A stretch of DNA of 64,000 nt from Noviherbaspirillum pedocola (GCF_016632335.1 NZ_JAEPBG010000006.1:124001-188000), one strand, 5' to 3'. Numbered from the stretch's first letter, positions 1 through 10,921 are shown. Numbers and translations: made by a program. The notes: a model not told the origin generated them from the letters alone.

Positions 1-267
1 CTGGGTGCCCGCAACACCGGCGGCCAACAAGGCGGCGACGACAGCTATGGCCAGCAGGAAGACAGCCAGCAGTATTCGACGCAGCTGCAGCGTCCGGCGC
101 AAGGGACGCAGCAGCGCTCGCAGCAGCAGCGCACTGCACCGGCCCCGCAACAGCGTCCCGCGCCGAACACCAACCGTGCCCCGGCGCCACGTCAAGCCCC
201 GCAGCAGGAGCCGGCGCTGGCCGGGGGCTACACCTCGGACGATCCGGACGGGGACATCCCGTTCTAG
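1..267 (+). CDS. ssb: Single-stranded DNA-binding protein, C-terminal part (5' end outside window)
   Basis: The reading frame is open from base 1 to a TAG at 265-267. It encodes a Gln/Pro/Ala-rich low-complexity linker followed by the acidic tip DDPDGDIPF. This is the conserved C-terminal peptide by which SSB proteins recruit replication and repair partners. The OB-fold DNA-binding domain lies upstream of the window, so only about 88 residues are seen. Its position ahead of a primase fits a plasmid replication and establishment block. An intrinsic terminator follows at 349-374. The call rests on the tail and linker composition. Confidence 0.88.
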   Translation: MGARNTGGQQGGDDSYGQQEDSQQYSTQLQRPAQGTQQRSQQQRTAPAPQQRPAPNTNRAPAPRQAPQQEPALAGGYTSDDPDGDIPF

Positions 268-276
268 GTCCGTTAA

Positions 277-323
277 AAATCAATGACTTATCACGCATAA
301 GATCGCGCGCTAGTCATTGATTT
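277..323. promoter_or_regulatory. Inverted repeat of the AAATCAATGACT box
   Basis: AAATCAATGACTT at 277-289 is mirrored by TAGTCATTGATTT at 311-323, matching at 12 of 13 positions. The same box occurs once upstream of the TraI/TraD operon (near 11840) and once, with one change, upstream of virB11 (near 59534). It is a candidate operator for a regulator shared by the ssb/primase region and the transfer operons. The binding protein is unknown. Confidence 0.55.
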
Positions 324-348
324 CAATCCTTTCACCCAACCCAACGTT

Positions 349-374
349 CGCCCCCTTCGGGGGGCGGCGTTTTT
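349..374 (+). terminator. Intrinsic terminator after ssb
   Basis: A CGCCCCC stem pairs with GGGGGCG around a TTCG tetraloop and is followed after GCG by a run of five T. It lies 82 bases after the ssb stop. Confidence 0.8.
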
Positions 375-500
375 CTTCGATCACTCCCCGATGTACGGGT
401 TTTCGTCATGCGCGCGCGGCTCGCATGACGAAAGCCTCGCCTGCTGTCGCGAGCGCCTGAGCTTCTTTTGTTAGCGCCGGTTTCCCGGCAAGGAGGCAAG

Positions 501-1787
501 ATGGAAGCAAAATACAATCAGCAGCAGGACAGAAAAAGGGACGACAACGAACGGCTCGACTTCACGTCGTTCGACTGGTACAGCGTGCTGCCCCAGTTCG
601 GCGTCGATCCGCGCTACCTCACCAAAAAGCACGGCCCCTGCCCGCTTTGCGCAATCAATGGCGCAGGCGGCAAAGCCGGCACGAACAAGGACCGCTTCAG
701 GTTCGACAACAAGTTCTTGATGGGGAATTACTGGTGCCAGACATGCGGCCCCGGCAATGCGTGGAACCTGATGCTGGCCTGCTCTGGCTTGCCCGAATCC
801 GAAATCATGGATCGCCTGCGCAAGATCAAGGGCTTTCAGCCGGTGGACTCTGTCGCCCGCCCTGTCGCTCCTGTTCGCGTCGATGCGGAATTGACAGAGA
901 AAGAAGTCGCGCAGAACCGAAAGCGGCTAAAGCAGGCCGAGTCCGGCGCGCGCGCCATCAAGCCAGGCGACCCGGTGTGGCAATACCTGTCCAAGCGGGT
1001 ACCGGGCGGCGATCTGCGCCGACTGTCCCCGTATATCCGCTTCAATCCCTCGATGGAGTTCTACGAGGACGAAGTGGTCAAGGTAGGGCCGGATCGGTAC
1101 GACACCAAGTCAGTATGCCGAGGCCGCTTTCCGGTGATGCTCGCCAAGGTCATCGACAGCGAGCGCAAAGGCGTGACGATGCATCGCACTTACCTGACCC
1201 CTCAGGGCGAGAAGGCGCCATTTGAGATGGTCAAAAAGCAGATGGCAGGAATTCGCAAGCTCAAGGGCGAAGCCATTCCCGTATGCGAGACGCCGGGCAG
1301 CCGTGTGTTGGGTGTGTGCGAAGGCATCGAGACGGCATGGGCCGTGGCAACCGCCTACCGCTACAGCATCAATGTCTGGGCCCTCCTGAACTGCGTCAAC
1401 CTGAGCGTTGCGGACATACCGGACGGGAAATTCGACAAGGTCATCATATTTGCCGACCACGATAAAATCGATCCTGTGACCGGCCACCGACCCGGCGAGC
1501 ACCGCGCCGCGATGCTCAAGGAAAAGCTCGAGGCCCGTGGCATTGCCTGCGAAATCCGCAAGCCACCCAAGGAAGGCACCGACTTTGCCGACGAATGGAT
1601 GGCGTTCTACCTCGCCCGCAAGGCGACGCGCCCTTACATCGAACAGCAGGCCAAAGGAAGCGATGCCGACCGCAGGCAGGAGCAATCATCCCGTCCCGCA
1701 TCGGCCGCGCCGCCAATAGCGGAAAACCCGCGACGGTCCTACCCGGCTCCCAACAGCGCCCGGGAAACCCATTCCAGATATCGCTGA
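501..1787 (+). CDS. Toprim-domain plasmid primase with P4-type zinc finger
   Basis: The start at 501 is chosen because AGGAGG lies just upstream; a longer frame opens at 468 but lacks a ribosome site. The 428-residue protein carries a zinc-binding motif of the primase-helicase type (CPLC near residue 45, then FRFDN, then CQTCG near 79). A Toprim fold follows, with the catalytic Glu in VCEGIETA (about 272) and the Asp pair in FADHDK (about 317). Such proteins synthesise RNA primers during plasmid or phage replication, or on the transferred strand. No helicase Walker motif is present, so this is a stand-alone primase. The last 50 residues are low complexity. It follows ssb and precedes nrdAB, a replication and nucleotide-supply context. 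Confidence 0.85.
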   Translation: MEAKYNQQQDRKRDDNERLDFTSFDWYSVLPQFGVDPRYLTKKHGPCPLCAINGAGGKAGTNKDRFRFDNKFLMGNYWCQTCGPGNAWNLMLACSGLPESEIMDRLRKIKGFQPVDSVARPVAPVRVDAELTEKEVAQNRKRLKQAESGARAIKPGDPVWQYLSKRVPGGDLRRLSPYIRFNPSMEFYEDEVVKVGPDRYDTKSVCRGRFPVMLAKVIDSERKGVTMHRTYLTPQGEKAPFEMVKKQMAGIRKLKGEAIPVCETPGSRVLGVCEGIETAWAVATAYRYSINVWALLNCVNLSVADIPDGKFDKVIIFADHDKIDPVTGHRPGEHRAAMLKEKLEARGIACEIRKPPKEGTDFADEWMAFYLARKATRPYIEQQAKGSDADRRQEQSSRPASAAPPIAENPRRSYPAPNSARETHSRYR

Positions 1788-2154
1788 GGCCGACTTGTCG
1801 TCTTCCGTGAAATGCTGGCAAACGTAGCTGCCGATTGCACCCGCACCGGCAGTCCGATCGTGAAACCATATAACCGAGTCTGCACCCACGCTTCTCGCGT
1901 GGGCGGCAGGCCGCCGCAAAGCAGTCCGTCTTCATTGCCACACCGGCCCCACCCGCGGCAGAAGTCCATCAGGCGCACCACCGCAAGGATGTTTCTCAAA
2001 GCGACCGCTTTGGAAAGCCTCTTTGGCTGGAGTGATTTTTCGCTGCCGAGCAATCGGCACAGGAACCAGGGCGACGCACTTCGCGCCGCTCGTGAACCGA
2101 AACGACAAGGCAAGCCATCTGGCGTGCCGCAACCAACACCCAACGAGGAAAATC
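1788..2154 (+). promoter_or_regulatory. Non-coding leader of nrdAB with several hairpins
   Basis: No convincing gene lies here. The stretch holds successive short inverted repeats. CCCACGC-TTCTC-GCGTGGG lies at 1885-1903, followed directly by GGCGGC/GCCGCC-type sequence. TGCCGA-GCAA-TCGGCA, a GNRA-capped stem, lies at 2044-2059. A TATAAC at 1869-1874 could be a -10 element a few bases before the first stem. I could not recognise an NrdR box or a known riboswitch. Confidence 0.45.
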
Positions 2155-4965
<2,811 letters not shown>

Positions 4966-5004
4966 ATCAACTATTCGTTACAATTCAACTTAACCATTAA
5001 GAGA

Positions 5005-5026
5005 GCCGCGCCCTTCGGGGTGCGGC
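5005..5026 (+). promoter_or_regulatory. UUCG-capped hairpin in nrdA-nrdB gap
   Basis: GCCGCGCCC pairs with GGGTGCGGC (one G-T pair) around a TTCG loop, 23 bases before the nrdB start. There is no T run, so it is unlikely to terminate. It belongs to the set of short stems preceding many genes in this window. Confidence 0.6.
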
Positions 5027-5049
5027 GCTACCCAACAAGGAGCAACATC

Positions 5050-6192
5050 ATGCAAGCGAATACCCTCTCGTGGGACGACGACGCCGCTTCCCTTCCTTCC
5101 GGCCAAGCCGCTGCACCCGCCATCAGTACGATTGTCGCCGCTGCGGTACCGTCGCCGGCAGCGGCCAACAGCGAACGTCGTGTCAACGCAGCCGACAAAC
5201 GCATCATCAATGGCGCCACCGACGTCAACCAGCTCGTACCTTTCAAGTATAAGTGGGCATGGGACAAGTACCTCGCCGGCTGCGCCAATCACTGGATGCC
5301 GCAGGAAATCAACATGCAGCGCGACATCGAGCTCTGGAAGAACCCGAACGGCCTGACGGATGATGAGCGTCGCCTCGTCAAACGCAACCTCGGCTTTTTC
5401 GTCACCGCCGATTCACTGGCGGCCAACAACATCGTGCTGGGCACCTACCGGCATATCACCGCGCCGGAATGCCGCCAGTACCTGCTGCGCCAGGCGTTCG
5501 AGGAAGCGATCCACACGCATGCGTATCAGTACATCGTGGAGTCGCTGGGGCTGGATGAAAGCGAAATCTTCAATGCGTACCATGAGGTCGCGTCAATCCG
5601 AGACAAAGATGAATTCCTTATCCCGTTCATCGATACGCTGACCGATCCGGCCTTCACGACCGGAACCGTGGAAAACGATCAGAAGCTGTTGAAGTCATTG
5701 ATCGTGTTCGCGTGCCTGATGGAAGGCCTGTTCTTCTATGTCGGCTTTACGCAGATCCTCGCGCTGGGCCGGCAGAACAAGATGATGGGCGCGGCGGAGC
5801 AATATCAGTACATCCTGCGCGACGAATCGATGCACTGCAATTTCGGCATCGACCTCATCAACACGGTCAAGCTGGAAAATCCGCACCTGTGGTCCAACGA
5901 GTTCAAGGAGGAAATCAAAGCCCTGTTTCATCGGGCCGTCGAACTCGAGTATCGCTATGCGGAAGACACCATGCCACGCGGCGTGCTGGGCCTGAATGCT
6001 CCGATGTTCAAAGGCTACCTGCGCTTCATCGCAAACCGCCGCGCGCAGCAGATCGGTCTCGATACCATGTTTGCGCAGGAGGAAAACCCCTTCCCCTGGA
6101 TGAGCGAAATGATCGATCTGAAGAAGGAGCGAAACTTTTTCGAAACACGCGTCATCGAGTACCAAACGGGTGGAAGTCTGAACTGGGACTGA
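5050..6192 (+). CDS. nrdB: Class Ia ribonucleoside-diphosphate reductase, small (beta) subunit
   Basis: NrdB houses the di-iron tyrosyl radical cofactor used by NrdA. The chosen start (5050) follows AAGGAGCAACATC; the frame opens 30 bases earlier without a ribosome site. The 380-residue protein has the ferritin-like helices with iron-ligand motifs, including [16 protein letters not shown] and [14 protein letters not shown]. The segment [10 protein letters not shown] resembles the radical-transfer helix. The first 40 residues are Ala/Pro-rich and poorly conserved. The C-terminus ([11 protein letters not shown]) fits the tail that docks into NrdA. A strong terminator follows at 6282. Confidence 0.95.
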   Translation: MQANTLSWDDDAASLPSGQAAAPAISTIVAAAVPSPAAANSERRVNAADKRIINGATDVNQLVPFKYKWAWDKYLAGCANHWMPQEINMQRDIELWKNPNGLTDDERRLVKRNLGFFVTADSLAANNIVLGTYRHITAPECRQYLLRQAFEEAIHTHAYQYIVESLGLDESEIFNAYHEVASIRDKDEFLIPFIDTLTDPAFTTGTVENDQKLLKSLIVFACLMEGLFFYVGFTQILALGRQNKMMGAAEQYQYILRDESMHCNFGIDLINTVKLENPHLWSNEFKEEIKALFHRAVELEYRYAEDTMPRGVLGLNAPMFKGYLRFIANRRAQQIGLDTMFAQEENPFPWMSEMIDLKKERNFFETRVIEYQTGGSLNWD

Positions 6193-6281
6193 AAAAAATA
6201 AAGTGTGAGATTCGACCTGTTCGAAATCACATGCTTGGCCAGCAAGGCGTCAATCCCGAAGAAAAGTATGTAATGCCCTCG

Positions 6282-6312
6282 CTCCTCCCGCACTGCGGGA
6301 GGAGTTTTTTTT
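6282..6312 (+). terminator. Intrinsic terminator of nrdAB
   Basis: CTCCTCCCGCACTGCGGGAGGAG forms a 10-bp stem with a 3-nt loop, followed directly by a run of nine T. Confidence 0.93.
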
Positions 6313-6387
6313 TGGGGCGCGCATATCGCGCCACTGCCACGTGGCTCTATCCGAGAAAAACTTCTTGTTGGCTGCAACATGAAAGTT

Positions 6388-6414
6388 TATAGTTCTAGGT
6401 GCCGCTACGCGGCA
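6388..6414 (+). promoter_or_regulatory. Promoter-proximal hairpin module (TATAGT box plus TGCCGC-TAC-GCGGCA)
   Basis: TATAGT at 6388-6393 is followed after six bases by the perfect stem TGCCGC-TAC-GCGGCA at 6400-6414. A transcript from this -10 element would begin at or just before the stem. No clear -35 is seen. The next gene starts 182 bases downstream. The same arrangement recurs near 29781, 38012 and 43363. Confidence 0.6.
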
Positions 6415-6595
6415 GGTTCACCCGCAAAGCACCACCCTCCCTGCAATCTTATAGAGAGTCATACCAGCGAAATCTTATCTCCCGCTGGCATGCCAAGACA
6501 CTCTGTCGTCTTTCCCGTACCCGTACCGGAAAGCCGTCACACCAACGGTCTCCGTTTTCGAACGCCGCTACGCGGCATCTATGGAGACGCTTGAA
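6415..6595 (+). promoter_or_regulatory. Structured leader before small membrane gene
   Basis: This non-coding stretch, after the module at 6388-6414, contains CCAGCG...CGCTGG (6464-6488), CTTTCC...GGAAAG (6510-6533), AACGG-TCT-CCGTT (6544-6556) and GCCGC-TAC-GCGGC (6564-6576). The last lies 19 bases before the start codon. No ORF in it looks real. Confidence 0.5.
6564..6576 (+). repeat. Start-proximal GCCGC-TAC-GCGGC hairpin
   Basis: A perfect 5-bp stem with a TAC loop, 19 bases upstream of the ATG at 6596. It is one copy of the recurrent short palindrome family. Confidence 0.75.
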
Positions 6596-6823
6596 ATGCA
6601 AACCGAAACCAACGCACGGAGCATAGGCGCAGCTGCTGCAGCAACTTTCGCGGCTTTCTTCATCTGCGGTCTGCTCCAGTCCTTCGGCTTCACGCCGAAG
6701 ATGCAATCGATCGGCACCTTCGTATCGTTCCTCGTTTGGTATGGCATGGTCCATACCGCGACGATGGCTGTACAGAAGCGCCGTCTGGCTCATGCGCATG
6801 TGCGCGTGGCCAGAGCAAGATAG
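6596..6823 (+). CDS. Small two-helix membrane protein, unknown function
   Basis: The 75-residue product is mainly two hydrophobic segments (about residues 9-31 and 36-59) and a basic Arg/His-rich tail, so it is probably an inner-membrane hairpin protein. ATG 6596 is preferred over 6581 because GGAG sits 9 bases upstream of it. No family is recognised. It begins the series of small genes with hairpin leaders. Confidence 0.55.
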   Translation: MQTETNARSIGAAAAATFAAFFICGLLQSFGFTPKMQSIGTFVSFLVWYGMVHTATMAVQKRRLAHAHVRVARAR

Positions 6824-6932
6824 TCCGTTCCGGCGTTGCGTATGCAGCGTCGGATCCCCTCCAAATCGACATGCTTTACCCGACGCTGTGGCGCCCGGTA
6901 AGGCTGAAACAGCCTTCTTCCTCTTTTCAACC

Positions 6933-6945
6933 ACCGCTACGCGGT
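6933..6945 (+). repeat. Start-proximal ACCGC-TAC-GCGGT hairpin
   Basis: A perfect 5-bp stem with TAC loop, 15 bases before the ATG at 6961. The flanking base pair is changed on both sides relative to other copies (A/T for G/C), a compensatory change that supports pairing. AAGGCTG-AAA-CAGCCTT at 6900-6916 is another stem just upstream. Confidence 0.75.
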
Positions 6946-6960
6946 AAAGAGGAGCTCGTT

Positions 6961-7380
6961 ATGAAAAGCCAACAGTCGCAAAATCACGGCCTGATGTACT
7001 ACGTGGCGTATGGTTTTCTGTTCATCCCAATCACGGTTTGCACTGCAGGTCCGAGACTGGTATGGATGGCTGGCTATACGCTGATGAAGTGGCTGGGCAT
7101 TGCGCTGTACATGACATGGAAGCACACGATCTGGAGCTTGCTGCGCTTGACCGTCAGTAAAATCGTCATCCCGGCGATCAAGCATGGCGCGACCGGTTCT
7201 CTGCAAGCGATCAAGGCTTTCGGCCCTGTCAGTCTGAAAGCTGCAAGCGATATCGGAAGCTCTACCAAGCAACGCTTCGTCCGCAAGGAAGTAGTGTTGC
7301 CCACGCCGTCGATTTTCCAAGGTGGCAGCGTGGCACGCGCTCGTGATTTCGACCTCGGCGCACTTAACAAGCAGTTCTGA
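6961..7380 (+). CDS. Putative membrane protein, unknown function
   Basis: A 139-residue product starts after GAGGAGCTCGTT. It has two hydrophobic stretches (about residues 11-32 and 36-62, separated by a short Gly/Arg turn). The C-terminal half is basic, ends in LNKQF and is probably cytoplasmic. The family is not recognised. It may be cotranscribed with the preceding small membrane gene (137-base gap with two hairpins). Confidence 0.6.
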   Translation: MKSQQSQNHGLMYYVAYGFLFIPITVCTAGPRLVWMAGYTLMKWLGIALYMTWKHTIWSLLRLTVSKIVIPAIKHGATGSLQAIKAFGPVSLKAASDIGSSTKQRFVRKEVVLPTPSIFQGGSVARARDFDLGALNKQF

Positions 7381-7397
7381 TCTGTAACGATGCACCC

Positions 7398-7425
7398 ATG
7401 ATCCTCGGCTTCGTGCCGGGGATCA
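7398..7425 (+). promoter_or_regulatory. 12-bp hairpin between genes
   Basis: ATGATCCTCGGC pairs with GCCGGGGATCAT (one G-T pair) around a TTCGT-type loop. The following sequence is not T-rich, so this is either a weak terminator or a leader structure of the lipoprotein gene. Confidence 0.5.
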
Positions 7426-7497
7426 TTCCTCAATTCATGCCGTCTTGCCCATGCCCCACATCGGCAAGCCGAGCTTCGGCGCCTCCTTTTATCCCAC

Positions 7498-7508
7498 CCG
7501 CTCAGCGG
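7498..7508 (+). repeat. Start-proximal CCGC-TCA-GCGG hairpin
   Basis: A 4-bp stem with TCA loop, 22 bases before ATG 7531. It is a shorter member of the recurrent palindrome family. Confidence 0.6.
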
Positions 7509-7530
7509 AAAAACGTAAAGGAGATCCACC

Positions 7531-8004
7531 ATGAAAACCATCGTCACCATCGCCCTGGCACTTGTCGTATCCGTTCTGACTGGCTGCGCCGGAATGCCGA
7601 TGATGAACGCGCAAAACGCAAACCCGAATGTCTATGGCCGCAATCAGGCAATGGCAGCGGGCTACGTCATCGAAGGCACCGTCGTTCAGGTCCGTCATGT
7701 CACGATCGCAGGATCGGGCAGCGGGCAGACCTACGGCGCCATTGCAGGCGGCGCAGCTGGTCTCTGGCTGGGTCGCAATACGTCCGGCGCTGTTCGCGCG
7801 CTGACCACGATCGCCGGCGCATTTGGCGGTTCTGAAGTCGGCCGCCGCGTCACCGCGTCGCAAGGCGAAGAAATCATCGTGCGCTTGGTCGACGGCACGA
7901 ACAAAGTGATCGTGCAGGAACCCGGCGCGATCAATGCACAAGTTGGCGAACGTGTTGCAGTGCTGATCAACGGCAGCCAAACGCGCATCGTCAGCCGCAT
8001 GTAG
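7531..8004 (+). CDS. SlyB-like glycine-zipper outer-membrane lipoprotein
   Basis: The first 20 residues form a lipoprotein signal peptide with lipobox LTGC, so the mature protein should begin at a lipidated Cys near residue 19. Residues 60-110 are Gly/Ala-rich with regularly spaced glycines (GQTYGAIAGGAAGLWLG and later GGSEVG), as in glycine-zipper 2TM (SlyB/PcpB-type) lipoproteins. A soluble beta-rich C-terminus follows. Such proteins affect envelope integrity. At 157 residues the length is typical of the family. The start has AAAGGAGATCCACC. A terminator at 8010-8052 closes the unit. Confidence 0.8.
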   Translation: MKTIVTIALALVVSVLTGCAGMPMMNAQNANPNVYGRNQAMAAGYVIEGTVVQVRHVTIAGSGSGQTYGAIAGGAAGLWLGRNTSGAVRALTTIAGAFGGSEVGRRVTASQGEEIIVRLVDGTNKVIVQEPGAINAQVGERVAVLINGSQTRIVSRM

Positions 8005-8009
8005 ACCTC

Positions 8010-8052
8010 GCCCCGCCTGCTCCCTCTCCAGGGACGGCGGGGCTTTTTTATT
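8010..8052 (+). terminator. Intrinsic terminator after lipoprotein gene
   Basis: GCCCCGCC at 8010-8017 pairs with GGCGGGGC at 8036-8043, followed by TTTTTTATTT. Confidence 0.88.
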
Positions 8053-8065
8053 TGTCGGGGTAGAA

Positions 8066-8308
8066 ATGGCGAAGAAAACTATTGAGCAAGCAGAGCGCGC
8101 ATTCGAGGACAGCGTGCGCGATTCGTTTTTGCGGGACCGAGAACTCAGGGCGTTGCAGACAGCAGCGCAAGAGGCGCTGGCGGCGTTGTATGCGCGTCAG
8201 GATGAACTTGTCAGGCAGGCCAAGGCAGAGCAGTACATCACGGGTTCGACGAATCTTGAGGATTGGCTCGCGTCGATCCGGATGCGCGTCGAGCTTCCGC
8301 GGCTTTAG
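8066..8308 (+). CDS. Hypothetical alpha-helical protein
   Basis: An 80-residue, mostly helical, charged protein (AERAFEDSVRDSFLRDRELRALQ...). The start follows CGGGGTAGAA. No membrane segment, cysteine cluster or recognised domain is seen. It lies just downstream of a terminator and convergent to the FlhC-like gene. Confidence 0.5.
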   Translation: MAKKTIEQAERAFEDSVRDSFLRDRELRALQTAAQEALAALYARQDELVRQAKAEQYITGSTNLEDWLASIRMRVELPRL

Positions 8309-8349
8309 TTTGCCCAAGAAAGCGCGGCGAGGACCGGGGCGCCGGAACG

Positions 8350-8381
8350 AAAAAAAACCTCCCGACACATCGAGAGGTTTT
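8350..8381 (-). terminator. Terminator of the flhD/flhC-like operon
   Basis: AAAACCTC (8354-8361) and GAGGTTTT (8374-8381) flank an inner CGA...TCG pair. On the minus strand the stem is followed by eight T. It sits 20 bases past the FlhC-like stop. Confidence 0.85.
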
Positions 8382-8400
8382 CGGACCGCAAGGAACGGGC

Positions 8401-8943
8401 TTATTTGTCGCAGCCGCAGTCATAGCTGACGTGGTGCGCCGCGACCAAGTGCGGCACCCGGCAGCGCCGACACGACATGATCTTCAAGTTGTCGTGATCG
8501 AAGGTGGTCGCAGCGCCGGTCGTAATTTGGCGCCAATTGCGCTCGAATCCCTTGCCGATCAACAGGTGCAAACGCTCGCCGGTCAGTTCATTGTCGGTGT
8601 CAGCGACCTGAGCGCCAAGCACTTGCCGGTACAGCTTATAAGCCAGCAGGAAGGCAATTCCGTTGGGATTGGGATGACGGCCTTCCCACGCATTGCGGTA
8701 CATGACGTACCAGAGGCAGAGAGCCGCGCCGTGCATGCGTCGGGTTTTGCTTTGCAAGAACCATTGATGGTAGGTTGGCGTCTGGCCGCTGGACGACTGC
8801 TTGCCGGTGACGCGGCGGAAAGTCTCCCGGGAGTCGGCGGGTTTCGTGCCGGCGACCTCGGAGATAGTGACTGCGCGCATTCCCATGCCGGCAAGCGCCT
8901 GGCCGATTGCGAGTTTGGCTGCGTAGACATCGCTGGTTTTCAT
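8401..8943 (-). CDS. FlhC-like transcriptional activator
   Basis: A 180-residue protein resembling FlhC, the partner that lets FlhD bind DNA in the FlhD4C2 master regulator. The segment FRRVTGKQSSSGQTP..WF aligns with the FlhC region RLYKE.RG.SPPKGMLP..WF. The central helices (ALCLWYVMYRNAW, AYKLYRQVL) match as well. A C-terminal CRRC followed by CGC replaces the usual two CxxC zinc pairs. ATG 8943 is favoured over GTG 8946 by GGGAG spacing. The gene is 14 bases downstream of an FlhD-like gene. In SXT/R391 and IncC elements, FlhC relatives (SetC, AcaC) activate conjugation genes. That role is the best inference here. Confidence 0.8.
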   Translation of the reverse strand: MKTSDVYAAKLAIGQALAGMGMRAVTISEVAGTKPADSRETFRRVTGKQSSSGQTPTYHQWFLQSKTRRMHGAALCLWYVMYRNAWEGRHPNPNGIAFLLAYKLYRQVLGAQVADTDNELTGERLHLLIGKGFERNWRQITTGAATTFDHDNLKIMSCRRCRVPHLVAAHHVSYDCGCDK

Positions 8944-8957
8944 CACTGCTCTCCCGG

Positions 8958-9323
8958 TTAGACCTGTTTGAGGGGTAAGGCATTTCCGAATGCGCGCATC
9001 ACGATCGGAAAAAGTTTGTCTTGGCTGTAGCCGCCTGCGGCGACCAAGTCGGCGACCGCCGACACCATCTCGTGCCGCAGTTCGAAGATCGGCACGCCGG
9101 TTTGAAACAGCGGCAGCATCTTGAGCTTGGGGATGTTGCTGAATTGCTGGAGCATTTCCGCATCCACGCCGAACAGCGCCGGACCGAGCGGATCATTACT
9201 GGCGGCGATTGCGCGAACCGCTTCCCATACCGCCTGATTGGCCTTCTCGATCAGATTGCGGGTAGCTGCCTGCGTGTCGAGCGCGAACTGCGAAGCCTGC
9301 GATGTGTTGATAGGGCTGCCCAT
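8958..9323 (-). CDS. FlhD-like transcriptional activator
   Basis: A 121-residue helical protein of FlhD length. The block DPLGPALFGVDAEMLQQFSNIPKLKMLPLFQTG corresponds to the FlhD region with pattern A-x-FRLG-x-xEE(M/V)A...L...Q...LA-x-TN, followed by a short strand (PIFELR) equivalent to (H/R)FRF. It should form the FlhD dimer core for the FlhC-like partner encoded next. The start has AAGGAG at good spacing and lies one base after the stop of the upstream coiled-coil gene, so translation is probably coupled. The N-terminal 25 residues differ from enteric FlhD. Confidence 0.72.
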   Translation of the reverse strand: MGSPINTSQASQFALDTQAATRNLIEKANQAVWEAVRAIAASNDPLGPALFGVDAEMLQQFSNIPKLKMLPLFQTGVPIFELRHEMVSAVADLVAAGGYSQDKLFPIVMRAFGNALPLKQV

Positions 9324-9324
9324 G

Positions 9325-10401
9325 TCACGCTCCTTGGAGTTGTTCGCCGGCGATCGTCAGCGCCTTGCCAAGTGCATGGATGGCGGCCTTGATTTCGGGG
9401 TCGGATTCGGTCAGAGAAGCCAGCAACGGGCGGGGAAACATCATCAGCAGCTCTTCAACCCGCTCCTGCAGCCTTTCGAAGGTGTCGGCGCCGGCGCGCT
9501 TGGCTTCGAGGCGCGAACGAACCTGCTCTTCCTGCTGGATAACTGCCTGCAGTTCATCCGACTTGCGACGCAACTCATCGCCCTTGTCGCGCAATTTGCG
9601 GTTGATGTCTTCGACTGCTTCCTGGACGCTTGTGTATCCCGCAGGCGGGACTTCCTTTTCGACGATGGTCTCAGTCGGCTTGACAGACTTGAGCCGGTCT
9701 TCCAGCGCCGCATATTCTTCAGCTAACGCGTCTTTCTCCGCGCGGAGATTCACTAAGCTCTCGGCCTGGCTCTCCGCCTGCAACCGCAACCGGGCGGTGT
9801 CAGATTGGTGCCTCTCTTCGGCGTCGCGCGCACGACGCCGTTCGAGGTCGAGCTCGGCGTTGAGCGCCGCGACGCTGGTATCGCTTTCCTTTTTACGCTG
9901 CTCGAGCAAGTCGCGCACCATTGCTTCAGTCACTTTGCCGGTCTTCGACATTTCACGGAGCTGGTCGACCACTTCGGTATCGGTGTCGTCGGCGAGCATC
10001 AACAGCGCAGACTTGGAAAAGTTCTGGATCTGGCCCGGATGGAACTTGCCATCGGCTTCGCTGAAATGCGCATCCAGCACGCGGTGTATCTTGAACATGC
10101 GCTCAACGCGCTTGCGATTCAGGCCGAAGGTCTCATCGGCAAACTTATAGAAGCGCTCCTTGCCGAGGATGTCCAACATGATTTGCAGGTTTTCGGCCAT
10201 CACATACATATTCGCGGTGATTGCCTGATTGGCCTGCGCAACCATGTGCGCTGCGGTGATGAGCGACCCATACTGGTCTGGCGTGAGGTCCGACAGGTTA
10301 ATCGATGAGGTGTTGATTGCTTCGCGATGCCGCCGGATGACGGTTCCGTCACGGGACAACAGTTCAGTGTTCTGCGTGTCGAGTGCGAGTGATGCGGACA
10401 T
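9325..10401 (-). CDS. Coiled-coil protein upstream of flhD/flhC-like pair (DUF3102-like N-terminus)
   Basis: This 358-residue protein has an N-terminal half with helical segments around FYKFADETFGLNRKRVERMFKI and VTEAMVRDLLEQRKK, reminiscent of DUF3102/ParB-like helix-turn-helix regions. A long heptad-rich coiled coil follows (about residues 165-310, rich in Ala, Glu, Arg and Leu), then a compact C-terminal helical part. Coiled-coil DNA-binding proteins of this layout (for example KfrA) organise or regulate plasmid DNA. The start has TTGGAG. The first gene of a three-gene operon, it may autoregulate or modulate the activator pair. The family assignment is tentative. Confidence 0.6.
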   Translation of the reverse strand: MSASLALDTQNTELLSRDGTVIRRHREAINTSSINLSDLTPDQYGSLITAAHMVAQANQAITANMYVMAENLQIMLDILGKERFYKFADETFGLNRKRVERMFKIHRVLDAHFSEADGKFHPGQIQNFSKSALLMLADDTDTEVVDQLREMSKTGKVTEAMVRDLLEQRKKESDTSVAALNAELDLERRRARDAEERHQSDTARLRLQAESQAESLVNLRAEKDALAEEYAALEDRLKSVKPTETIVEKEVPPAGYTSVQEAVEDINRKLRDKGDELRRKSDELQAVIQQEEQVRSRLEAKRAGADTFERLQERVEELLMMFPRPLLASLTESDPEIKAAIHALGKALTIAGEQLQGA

Positions 10402-10527
10402 GGAAATTCTCCAATGGGTTGTAGACTCGTTGGAAGAATTGGGCTACGGGCGCTTGCCGTGCAGACCAATTCTCCTACTGGTACCTCGATTGACAGAGAG
10501 AAACGTTTAATTCGCGCTTCCTTCTAC

Positions 10528-10788
10528 TCATTGCTCTGGCGCTATCCATTCTTTGTGTCGCGTTTTCGTCTGCCTGCTGGTCCCTGTTTCAAGTTTTTCT
10601 ACGAGCGCTCCCGGCCGCACATACATCAACTCGCCGTTCTTCCTATGGGCAACATATCGAACTCTTGCTGCCTGGGGCCGGACAGTCACCCCAATTGCTC
10701 TGTTTTTCCCGTCCGCTTTCGGCAAGTATTCTCCATTTTTCGTCTTGTGGCAACGTTGTTTCGCATTAATGTGCGTTTTTTTATCCAC
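10528..10788 (-). CDS. Small basic hypothetical protein
   Basis: An 86-codon frame from a GTG, rich in Lys and Arg. The central part (VRYVAHRKNGELMYVRPGALVEKLETG) looks like a small beta-rich fold. The only plausible start lacks a close Shine-Dalgarno (AGGAG is 17 bases away), so the true N-terminus is uncertain. Overlapping plus-strand frames are less protein-like. It could be the first gene transcribed towards the coiled-coil/flhDC-like operon. Confidence 0.4.
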   Translation of the reverse strand: MDKKTHINAKQRCHKTKNGEYLPKADGKNRAIGVTVRPQAARVRYVAHRKNGELMYVRPGALVEKLETGTSRQTKTRHKEWIAPEQ

Positions 10789-10921
10789 GAAAAGACGCGA
10801 TCCCGCTCCTAAAATGACTAGTTGCTAACTCTTTCTAAAAACGATTGCTCGGTTAGCGCCTTTCTTTTTGGCGCACGGTAAAATGTCGCTTCGTCTGGGA
10901 AAACTTTTAGAGAGCATGAAC

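Noticed and set aside
1788-2154. NrdR box or riboswitch in the nrdA leader
   Set aside because: I could not find the paired NrdR consensus or a recognisable riboswitch core; only simple hairpins are visible.
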